Shown here: positions 14,824-20,500 of the stretch, piece after piece
Numbering within the stretch: the stretch's first letter is position 1
How the letters are laid out: every line of letters begins with the position of its first letter
Assembly (NCBI GenBank): GCA_026988585.1
Contig: JALSKY010000076.1
Span: 1 to 20,590, forward strand
Origin: Deltaproteobacteria bacterium
GTDB taxonomy: Bacteria > Desulfobacterota > Dissulfuribacteria > Dissulfuribacterales > QOAL01
Length of the DNA stretch: 20,590 bases
Direction of reading: 5' to 3'
Program-made: the position numbers and the translations under genes
Notes under the pieces: generated by a model
Told to the model about the DNA's origin: nothing
What the model saw: the letters and a program-made list of their open reading frames with translations, nothing else
Databases searched by the model: none

Positions 14824-15491
14824 GATATCCTCCTGCCCATATCTGCCAGGGGAATGTAGCGTACTGCTGCCTCCTGAATCCCCTTTGAATCCCTAATGGT
14901 AACCCTTGGATCAGCAAGTTTTTTGGCAAACTCTCCTTCAGGTTTGCTGATGTTGCCAAATAGTCGTGCACCAGACGCGCATGCCTCCACGCAGTATGGC
15001 TCTTTTCCCGCTTCAATGCGGTCAAGACAGAAGTTACACTTGTCCGCCTTGTTTGCCAGGGAAGGGTTGGCAAATCGTGCCCCGTAAGGGCAGGCATCAA
15101 TACATTCTCCACATCCGGTACATTTCTCCTGGTCGATTACTACAATCCCGTTCTCCAGTTGAAAGGTTGCATTGTAGGAACAGGCCTCAACACAGGGGGC
15201 ATTACTGCACTGATTGCACTGTATGGGTAGGAACAGCGGTGCAGATCTATGTTTCAATTCTTGTTCCCTGAGCAGAAGCCGGGTATAGAACTTTCGGTCC
15301 GGAGTATGGTTCCTGTCCTTGCAGGCGATGACACAGGACTGACAACCTGTGCATCTGTTGAGATCTATTATCATCCCCCATTGAACAGCAGATTTTGATT
15401 TCTCTCCTGCCTGGACGGATCTGTTTTTCAGACCAGCAAGTCCCAAAAGAACACCGCCGCACTGGGCCAGAAATCGTCTTCGGCCTTCCAT
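14820..15491 (-). CDS. ttrB: Four-cluster ferredoxin-like subunit of the Ttr-type reductase
   Basis: The 223-residue protein is an electron-transfer subunit of the DMSO reductase family. Sixteen cysteines in four groups (47/50/53/57, 92/95/100/104, 124/127/130/134 and 152/155/167/171) would bind four [4Fe-4S] clusters. The N-terminus GRRRFLAQCGGVLLGLAGL carries an RRxFL twin-arginine-like motif and a hydrophobic stretch, as in Salmonella TtrB, fitting a periplasmic or membrane-attached protein. The ATG at 15491 has AAGGAGAG upstream. It comes before the catalytic gene and overlaps it by 4 nt. Known Ttr systems also have TtrC, a membrane quinol-oxidising subunit, usually with a TtrRS two-component system. 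None of these is present on either side here, so electrons must arrive through a partner encoded elsewhere. Confidence 0.88.
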   Translation of the reverse strand: MEGRRRFLAQCGGVLLGLAGLKNRSVQAGEKSKSAVQWGMIIDLNRCTGCQSCVIACKDRNHTPDRKFYTRLLLREQELKHRSAPLFLPIQCNQCSNAPCVEACSYNATFQLENGIVVIDQEKCTGCGECIDACPYGARFANPSLANKADKCNFCLDRIEAGKEPYCVEACASGARLFGNISKPEGEFAKKLADPRVTIRDSKGIQEAAVRYIPLADMGRRIS

Positions 15492-15571
15492 CTCTTCTCT
15501 CCTTGATGTTGTTTGTAAGGTTTAATCAAGAGGACCGTAGCCAGAGGCCGGCCCGTAATATGAGGTCTTGA

Positions 15572-15618
15572 GAAAACAGCACCGGATCATCCTGTAGAGA
15601 ACAGGCTGGATCCGGTGC
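15572..15618 (-). terminator. Intrinsic terminator of the transglutaminase-like gene
   Basis: GCACCGGATC (15579-15588) pairs perfectly with GATCCGGTGC (15609-15618), with an inner stem CCTGT (15591-15595) and ACAGG (15601-15605). On the minus strand the stem is followed by TGTTTTCTC, a moderate U-tract. It separates the transglutaminase-like gene from the downstream ttrBA pair, which therefore probably has its own promoter in 15492-15578. That stretch also holds an inverted repeat CTTGAT (15502-15507) with ATCAAG (15525-15530). Confidence 0.75.
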
Positions 15619-15632
15619 ATGGAGTTTCCGGT

Positions 15633-16643
15633 TTAATCCTGATAATAGGTGAATTTGTAGGAGAAGTTTTTGGGATCGAGCCAGTCTATCGGCTTCCCGT
15701 CCACCTCGGCATAGGGATAACCGAAGGTGTTGAGAGGTCCCGCCTGCTGTTTGGGGTTGAGGATGATGTCCCTTCCCATTGCAAGCTGAACCCTGTAGGG
15801 ATCCCAGGCGCCCCAGAAATACTTCCGGTATTCTGCTGTCTTGGGGTCTCCAAGGGAGAGGTTTTGTTTCAGCATCATCTTGCGAACATCTGCCGGATCG
15901 ACTGGTACCCATCCATATCCAGGGAGATAGAACTCAGCCCAGCAATGCTGCCACTTGGTGATATCCTGTTCCGGTTTTTTGCCCATGCGGATTCCGAAGA
16001 TTTCCCGGGCAGGGACACCGGAGGCACGGCAAAGGGCTACAAATACCGAGTGGATATCAGTACATTTGCCGCCTGGTTTTTTCAGAAGAAGACAAACATC
16101 ACCCTTACCGCATCCTCGGGTATTGGGATCTCGATACATGTTCTCGCAGATCCAGTCATAAATGGCCTTGGCCTTTTCCAGTACAGTAGTTTTCCCCTTG
16201 GTGATTTTGTCCGCAAGTTCCTTCACCGGGCCGGTTATAGGGCCGAGGCTCGTGGGCTGTAGCCACTGTTTCACAGGGGTTGGATCCCAGCATGGCTCAT
16301 TGGATGGAAGATCACGCTTTGCGACCTCCTGGCGCACAGCATGGAAGGTGAGCGTGAGATGTCGGCTGGAGGCTCCTGGCTGCCACTTGGCATAGAGTGT
16401 CGGGTTTTTGAATTTCCGGTCTGTATAGATTGCGGACTCTGTAAAGTCCCCATCTATCTTGACGTTGCTTATAAGTTGATTCTGATCTGAAACCGGATAG
16501 GGAATCCATAGCCTGACCTCTTTGTCTCCAGGATGGGCTGAGAGATCAAACTTCATCACGATTGTGCCAGACGCGGACTTGGCAAAGACAGAAGCGGGCA
16601 GTAACAGTAGTGTAAGGGTGAACAGTAAAAACAGCTTTTTCAT
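15633..16643 (-). CDS. Secreted transglutaminase-like cysteine protease-fold protein
   Basis: The 336-residue protein has a Sec signal peptide (KKLFLLFTLTLLLLPASVFA, cleavage expected after residue 21), then an N-terminal beta-rich region (about 25-110), then a transglutaminase core. The catalytic triad is complete: Cys194 in GGKCTDIHS, His233 in WQHCWAEFY and Asp249 in PVDPADV. Bacterial members of this fold act as proteases, peptide-crosslinking or peptidoglycan-processing enzymes. The substrate cannot be told; the location is periplasm or outside. The ATG at 16643 has GAGGAGG with good spacing. It is upstream of ttrBA on the same strand, but a terminator stands between them, so it is probably a separate unit. 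The extra cysteines around residues 178-205 are unusual and could be disulfide-bonded. Confidence 0.87.
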   Translation of the reverse strand: MKKLFLLFTLTLLLLPASVFAKSASGTIVMKFDLSAHPGDKEVRLWIPYPVSDQNQLISNVKIDGDFTESAIYTDRKFKNPTLYAKWQPGASSRHLTLTFHAVRQEVAKRDLPSNEPCWDPTPVKQWLQPTSLGPITGPVKELADKITKGKTTVLEKAKAIYDWICENMYRDPNTRGCGKGDVCLLLKKPGGKCTDIHSVFVALCRASGVPAREIFGIRMGKKPEQDITKWQHCWAEFYLPGYGWVPVDPADVRKMMLKQNLSLGDPKTAEYRKYFWGAWDPYRVQLAMGRDIILNPKQQAGPLNTFGYPYAEVDGKPIDWLDPKNFSYKFTYYQD

Positions 16644-16947
16644 TGTTTGATAGCCTCCTCTTTATTTTGTGTAGTCTAAAAAAATGAGGCTAAACTAATT
16701 GAATATATTGAATAAGTCAAAGTGGACTTATCTATGATGGATGTTTTTCCTATTGAGGAGATCTATAAGGTTGGATTTTGTGGACTCAAAATTTTTGCTT
16801 TAATACAGTTGTTTGTCAAAGGATGGGCTGAGTTGAAACCTTTATCGGCAGGATGGGTAATGCAATAACGGTCAGTTCAGCCTGTATGAACAGCCAGAAA
16901 CAGACCCGCTTGGCATGAGGTGTGGGAAGGAAGGAAAATCTGTTATC
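16644..16947. other. AT-rich intergenic region, no gene seen
   Basis: This 304-nt gap separates the transglutaminase-like gene from the DUF2726 protein, both on the minus strand. The part near 16680-16735 is very AT-rich and holds the probable transglutaminase promoter described separately. I see no ORF with a ribosome-binding site, no tRNA and no strong terminator in the rest. It marks the change from core-like genes to accessory DNA. Confidence 0.5.
16692..16731 (-). promoter_or_regulatory. Weak promoter with operator-like palindrome before the transglutaminase gene
   Basis: On the minus strand TTGACT (complement of 16715-16720) is 17 nt from TAGTTT (complement of 16692-16697). The -35 is good and the -10 is poor. 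The -35 overlaps a perfect 7-bp inverted repeat, ATAAGTC (16712-16718) and GACTTAT (16725-16731), which could bind a repressor or activator. The start codon is about 50 nt downstream. Confidence 0.3.
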
Positions 16948-17643
16948 CTATTTTGCAGTTATTGCTTCGATATGCTTGCATTTTGGAAATGCACTACATG
17001 CCCAGAATTCATTGCCAGCATGTTTGCCTTTTTGTGCTATCCTTTTAACCATTATTGCGGAACATTCTGGGCACAATTTTTCACTCTTGGAAGGCTTAGG
17101 GGCAGTAGTTGTTATTATTGCTTCAGTGGTAGATTTTAGTTGCGTAACTTCTGGAAGATGATCTGATAGATAATTTTTTATTTCGTTGATATTATATGTT
17201 TTTTTTGCTCTTATTGAAATGAGCGGTAACTTTGCTGAATTGCATGCATTTTTAAGGAAAGTATCCCTGTTTTTTCTTCTTTGGGAATTATGGGAACCAT
17301 CGTTTAGCTCGATTGCACATAGAACGGAGAGATCATTCTTGTCACATAATATAAAATCAAAGTGCTTGCCTGATATTTTATTGAATGCTCTTTGCCATTT
17401 GCTACGTGTCATTCCTTTTTGGGGTGTGATAACATCTGCTACTCGCACCTTACCAAATATCAGAGCATTATGGCCTACTGTTTGATTGAGCACTCCGAAG
17501 AAGGAGCGTTCTGCCGGAGTAAAAAGACCATTTAATTTTGCGTAAGGGTACTCGGCATGTTGCTCATCTTGTTTTCGAGAGAGGCTTAAGACAGTTATAG
17601 CAAAAATCACTAAAATGATGACTGCAACCAGCATCCAACTCAT
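16948..17643 (-). CDS. Membrane-anchored DUF2726 protein with topoisomerase-type zinc ribbon
   Basis: From the ATG at 17643 the protein has 231 residues. One transmembrane helix (about 4-21, MLVAVIILVIFAITVLSL) is followed by a DUF2726-like domain with PYAKLNGLFTPAERSFFGVL and FDFILCDKNDLSVLCAIELND. The latter resembles the D...ExL core of PD-(D/E)xK nuclease-like folds; activity is not proven. The C-terminus has CPECSAIMVKRIA, then FWACSAFPKCK, a four-cysteine zinc ribbon like those at the end of topoisomerase I. The frame extends 13 codons to 17682, but GGAGG stands 6 nt before the ATG at 17643. Proteins of this build occur widely in accessory regions, with nucleic-acid binding likely and function unknown. 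Base composition is more AT-rich than in the genes to the left. Confidence 0.8.
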   Translation of the reverse strand: MSWMLVAVIILVIFAITVLSLSRKQDEQHAEYPYAKLNGLFTPAERSFFGVLNQTVGHNALIFGKVRVADVITPQKGMTRSKWQRAFNKISGKHFDFILCDKNDLSVLCAIELNDGSHNSQRRKNRDTFLKNACNSAKLPLISIRAKKTYNINEIKNYLSDHLPEVTQLKSTTEAIITTTAPKPSKSEKLCPECSAIMVKRIAQKGKHAGNEFWACSAFPKCKHIEAITAK

Positions 17644-17701
17644 CTGTTCCTCCATTAAGGCATAGGTTGAAACAGGGTTCAACTCAACGGCGTCTTCTCC
17701 G

Positions 17702-17848
17702 TTAATTAATCGCCATTTTCTGAATCTGCCTTAAATCCAGATCATGCACTTCTCGTTCATAAAGTTCAAAATGGAATTTTTTAAGGGAAACTATCTTATT
17801 TTGAGCATCATGTAGGGCTGTTGGGAGATATGGTCCTGTGATTTTCAT
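17702..17848 (-). CDS. Possible small protein, 48 codons
   Basis: A minus-strand frame starts at the ATG complementary to 17846-17848 and ends with TAA complementary to 17702-17704. Its 48 residues run from MKITGPYLPTALHDAQNK to LRQIQKMAIN. They are charged, low in cysteine and predicted helical, with a protein-like composition. No clear ribosome-binding site precedes the ATG. It lies 58 nt before the DUF2726 gene on the same strand and could share its transcript. It could equally be the tail of a gene broken when the neighbouring IS91-type element arrived, since the truncated transposase begins just beyond its start. I do not recognise a family. Confidence 0.3.
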   Translation of the reverse strand: MKITGPYLPTALHDAQNKIVSLKKFHFELYEREVHDLDLRQIQKMAIN

Positions 17849-17850
17849 TT

Positions 17851-18692
17851 AACAGGTTCCGTCACTGTATTATTTTATTAGCTCATACAGCAAAGGCGAA
17901 CAATGCCTGTTGTCTAAAAAAGGGGCCCAGTTCAAACACCAGAAGGCCATCTATTCCCTGATGTTCTCCTGTGTCCAGGATGTCCTGAAGACCTTTGTAA
18001 AAAACGACAAGAAACTCGGAGGTGCTGCAGGACTCACCGCAATTCTTCACACCCATTCCCGCCGCCTTGATTACCATCCCCATATCCATGTGGTCATGCC
18101 CGGAGCAAGTATCAACATGGAAACCCGTCTCTGGCGTACCAAGTCGCCCGGATATCTGTTCAACCATGAGGCCCTTGCAAAGGTCTTCAGGGCTAAATTT
18201 CTCCAGGCCCTAGTAGATAAGGACCTTAGGGTACCAGGAAATTGTCCTGGGAAATGGGTCGTGGACTGCAAGGAGGTAGGTGATGGACAAAAAGCCATAA
18301 TCTATCTTGGAAGATACCTGTATAGAGGTGTCATAAGGGAAAAGGACATCCTTGATTGCAGCAATGGCACGGTCACCTACAGATATCTGCATGCAGAGAC
18401 CGGACAGTACAGGACAAGAACCGTCAGTGGAGAATATTTCCTCTATCTCCTCATGCTTCACGTATTGCCAAAGGGCTTCAGGAGAACCAGGTGTTACGGG
18501 TTTCTCCACGCCTGCAGCAAGAAGCTCATCCGTTTTCTGCAGATGGTCCTTCGTATCAACCCCCTCAGGATGTTTGCCAAAAAAAACAGAAAAAGACCGA
18601 CCATCACCTGTCCGGGCTGTGGAAGGCCAATGAAAATCCTAAGGACCATGATGCCAGGGCCGGTTAAATGTCAGGGTGCCTGTAGCACCTGA
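17851..18692 (+). pseudogene. IS91-family transposase, 5'-truncated
   Basis: The readable frame (from 17851, just after an in-frame TAA at 17850) joins the IS91-type Y2 (HUH) transposase family at HQKAIYSLMF. Family motifs follow: LTAILHTHSRRLDYHPHIHVVMPG with the HUH-type His-x-His pair, YLFNHEALAKVFRAKFLQAL, YLGRYLYRGVI around the catalytic tyrosine region, and the closing zinc pair CPGCGRPM. The C-terminus looks complete. The family's first 100 or more residues, with the N-terminal cysteine-rich zinc-binding region, are absent, and I find none of it in other frames upstream. The first residues before HQKAIYS do not look like the family. No ribosome-binding site is seen before the TTG at 17910. 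It is therefore probably an inactive remnant cut at its 5' side. Confidence 0.85.
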
Positions 18693-18742
18693 GAAAGGCC
18701 TGGAGGGCGCATATGTAAACCCTGATCAACATACATTCCCAA

Positions 18743-18768
18743 AACGGAGATAAGATAAAATCTCCGTT
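18743..18768. repeat. Perfect 9-bp hairpin downstream of the IS91-type transposase
   Basis: AACGGAGAT (18743-18751) pairs with ATCTCCGTT (18760-18768) around an 8-nt loop. It lies 50 nt past the transposase stop. It may be the terminator of the transposase or part of the oriIS-side end. A U-rich stretch comes only 11 nt later. Confidence 0.6.
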
Positions 18769-18884
18769 ATATGCACAACCTTTTTCAAAGAGCGGCATTA
18801 AAACAAAATCAGAACTTTTTTAGGTCATCCCTCTAAACAGTACTCCCAGCGGCAAAAAGATATTTTCTAAACAGTGCCGGGCTT

Positions 18885-18958
18885 GTTCAACAAACGGTTC
18901 AGATTGTGGTTCGCTCGCTCGCCCACTCGCTCTCACAATCTAACCTTTCTCGTTATGC
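18885..18958. other. attC-like recombination site A
   Basis: Outer boxes GTTCAAC (18885-18891) and GTTATGC (18952-18958) fit the inverse and core R-box pattern (RYYYAAC ... GTTRRRY, one mismatch). Inside, GGTT-C-AGATTGTG (18896-18908) faces CACAATCT-AACC (18934-18945), which pair over 12 bp except for the single unpaired C18900. That is the extra-helical base typical of attC. The 25-nt loop is rich in CGCTCGCT units. The extra base and the spacer lengths suggest plus-strand orientation, opposite to sites B and C. The stop codon of the HNH-like gene lies inside the right box. Confidence 0.65.
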
Positions 18959-19573
18959 CTTTTCTCTATCAATTTCTCTTCTCAATTTAGATATAATTTG
19001 TGGAGAAAGTTGCTTCATCTGTTCGGCATTAAAGAAATCGTTCTTCAGACTGTTGCAAATCCAGCAGCACTTTACAATGTTATCTACAGAATAACCAATA
19101 TCATTCTCTTTTCTGTCAATTGTCATCCATCTAATTGCTTGATGTTTGGGGCTTCTATAGAAACGTTTGAACTTGCTAATCTCAAAGTTATTTCCGGAAT
19201 AGTTGATAATAATATCCTTTAGTTCCAAATATTCCTCAATCGTCATGCCGCAATAGAAACATCTATCCGGAGTAGTACGCCACCATTCCTCCAAAGACTG
19301 TGCTGTCAAATCAAAAGCAATACCTCGTTTCATTGCTCCTTGTCGTAGAATCGGAATTGCACCTTTGCCATATCTGTAGTAACCTTTGTCAGTAGCACGA
19401 GAAATTGCCTTTTTAAGTGACGCCTTACCTTTATCAGTTTTCAAGTGTGCTGCAGCCTTCTCCTTATTACATTTTTTACAATAAGAATGAAGCCCGTCTT
19501 TGCTCCGAGAGTTCCTATGAAACTCTGAAAGCGGTTTAAATTCGCCACATCTGGCACACAATTTAGTCTTCAT
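18953..19573 (-). CDS. HNH endonuclease-like protein carried on a cassette
   Basis: The 206-residue protein begins with a zinc-ribbon-like region (Cys6, Cys9, Cys32, Cys35 in KLCARCGEFK and SYCKKCNKEK). The C-terminal half looks like a treble-clef/HNH domain: CFYCG (Cys105, Cys108), then TIDRKENDIGYSVDNIVKCC and WICNSLKNDF (Cys170, Cys173, Asn174). Where a classical HNH nuclease has its first histidine the sequence reads IDRKEND, so catalytic activity is uncertain. The ATG at 19573 lies two bases from the box of site B, and the TAA stop lies inside site A, so the gene fills the space between the two sites as cassette genes do. It has no Shine-Dalgarno of its own between box and start, also common in cassettes. 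Composition is AT-rich compared with the left part of the window. Confidence 0.75.
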   Translation of the reverse strand: MKTKLCARCGEFKPLSEFHRNSRSKDGLHSYCKKCNKEKAAAHLKTDKGKASLKKAISRATDKGYYRYGKGAIPILRQGAMKRGIAFDLTAQSLEEWWRTTPDRCFYCGMTIEEYLELKDIIINYSGNNFEISKFKRFYRSPKHQAIRWMTIDRKENDIGYSVDNIVKCCWICNSLKNDFFNAEQMKQLSPQIISKLRREIDREKA

Positions 19574-19575
19574 AG

Positions 19576-19667
19576 GTATAACGCCTCACATCACCGGCAG
19601 CAAAAAGCAGAGCGAGGAACGAGCGGCGCTTTTGCTGTCCGAGTGCATGTGCATGTGATTGTTAGCA
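19576..19667 (-). other. attC-like recombination site B
   Basis: On the minus strand the site opens with TGCTAAC (complement of 19661-19667) and closes with GTTATAC (complement of 19576-19582). The arms CAC-T-CGG-A-CAGC and GCTG-CCG-GTG pair, with two extra bases in the left arm, then CAAAAGC pairs with GCTTTTG toward the loop. Extra bases in the left arm fit an attC of minus-strand orientation, which agrees with the genes on both sides. The left arm carries a six-base tandem duplication (CATGCA twice). The site ends two bases before the start codon of the HNH-like gene. Confidence 0.7.
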
Positions 19668-19672
19668 TTTTA

Positions 19673-20419
19673 TTACCCGTTAAACTTCTTAATAATAAAG
19701 TAGCAAACTGACATCGCCAGATTTCTACCGAACCTTGAAAACTCTTCTTCTGTGAACCCCACTGGAACATGAGCACCATCACTTATGAATGTATAGGTTG
19801 AGGCAATAGCACCTTCTTCTTTGTTGGTTATAAACCCTATGCTTTGCAGATACGACAAAGACTTGCCCCATGCCTTGCTTGATTCATTTATTTCTGAGCC
19901 TCTGTCCTTCGCTATTGCCCTCACCAATGTTTCAAGAGCAATGCGAGAATGGGAAAGACAGCCATTAAAATCAGGTGATGCTTTTTTAAATGATTCAGCA
20001 GAAAGCTTAATATGCCGTATAACTTCAGAGGATGAACCCAAAGAAGAACTATCTAACTCATTTGTTAAATCATCCTCAACTGCCTCAGTAGATTCAATAA
20101 CGGGCTCTAGCCGCAGTATTGTTTTTTCTTCAACTTTAAATCCATCAAGTAGCAGACATTTTAGAAAATCATTCCATCGCTCATCGAACCTGTAACGTGG
20201 ACTTACTCTGTTTCGCAAATCTCCATTAGTTCTAATCAACTCATCAATTAAGGATTCAATCGAATCATGATCTGCTTCAGACAACACTCCGCTGATTTCG
20301 GTTTGACTGTAACCCCATGGGGTAATGCCATGCTTTTCAAGCAGAATATGGACTACATCTTGTTCAAATAGATCCAAGAATTGACATAAAGATAGTTTTG
20401 TTCGTTTAGTTACGATCAT
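19673..20419 (-). CDS. Abi_C/HEPN-like protein carried on a cassette, possible abortive-infection factor
   Basis: The 248-residue protein has an N-terminal part with no family I recognise, a Ser/Glu/Asp-rich linker around residues 110-135, and a helical C-terminal domain. That domain includes LSHSRIALETLVRAIAKDRG and GAIASTYTFISDGAHVPVGFTEEEFSRFGRNLAMSVCYFIIKKF. The second stretch (SDGAH ... E ... RNLAM) resembles the Abi_C/HEPN-type domain found in abortive-infection and toxin proteins, many of which are RNases. I infer phage defence only weakly. The ATG at 20419 lies 10 nt from the box of site C, with no strong ribosome-binding site between. The TAA stop lies six bases beyond the box of site B, so the reading frame fills the cassette. 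Base composition is AT-rich. Confidence 0.65.
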   Translation of the reverse strand: MIVTKRTKLSLCQFLDLFEQDVVHILLEKHGITPWGYSQTEISGVLSEADHDSIESLIDELIRTNGDLRNRVSPRYRFDERWNDFLKCLLLDGFKVEEKTILRLEPVIESTEAVEDDLTNELDSSSLGSSSEVIRHIKLSAESFKKASPDFNGCLSHSRIALETLVRAIAKDRGSEINESSKAWGKSLSYLQSIGFITNKEEGAIASTYTFISDGAHVPVGFTEEEFSRFGRNLAMSVCYFIIKKFNG

Positions 20420-20429
20420 GTTTATTGAA

Positions 20430-20500
20430 TGCTAACGACCGAGCTCACCTGCCGCCGTGGAGCGTAGCGGAATGGCGGTCTGGTGGACATACTATTAGGT
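20430..20500 (-). other. attC-like recombination site C
   Basis: On the minus strand the outer boxes are ACCTAAT (complement of 20494-20500, a degenerate RYYYAAC) and GTTAGCA (complement of 20430-20436). They pair as CTAAT with GTTAG, with a G-U. Inside, CACC-AGA-CCGCC faces GGCGG-CA-GGTG, with one more base in the left arm. The spacers of 5 and 6 nt between boxes and arms are those of classical attC sites. Orientation agrees with the Abi-like gene, whose ATG follows after 10 nt. Confidence 0.65.

Larger units (their letters stand above)
17851..18884 (+). mobile_element. IS91-like element remnant with its oriIS-side end
   Basis: The remnant spans the truncated transposase and the 3' noncoding tail. 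IS91 elements move by rolling circle, with oriIS downstream of the transposase, and land next to the tetramers GTTC or CTTG (GAAC or CAAG on the other strand). The tail holds a 9-bp hairpin (18743-18768) and a short one, CGGCA (18850-18854) with TGCCG (18875-18879). Right after it the sequence reads CTTGTTC (18882-18888), containing both target tetramers. I place the right end near 18881-18884. The left end is missing or unrecognised. Confidence 0.5.

Noticed and set aside
15615..16262. 215-codon plus-strand frame
   Set aside because: It is antisense to the transglutaminase-like gene, which has a complete catalytic triad and signal peptide.
17666..17703. Paired short repeats (GTTGAA/TTCAAC and AACGG/CCGTT) considered as a fourth attC site
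   Set aside because: The arms are too short, there is no coherent outer R-box pair or long stem, and it does not border a cassette-like gene.
18909..18933. CGCTCGCT-type short repeats considered as a tandem repeat element
   Set aside because: They form the loop of the attC-like site A and are too short and irregular to be a separate element.
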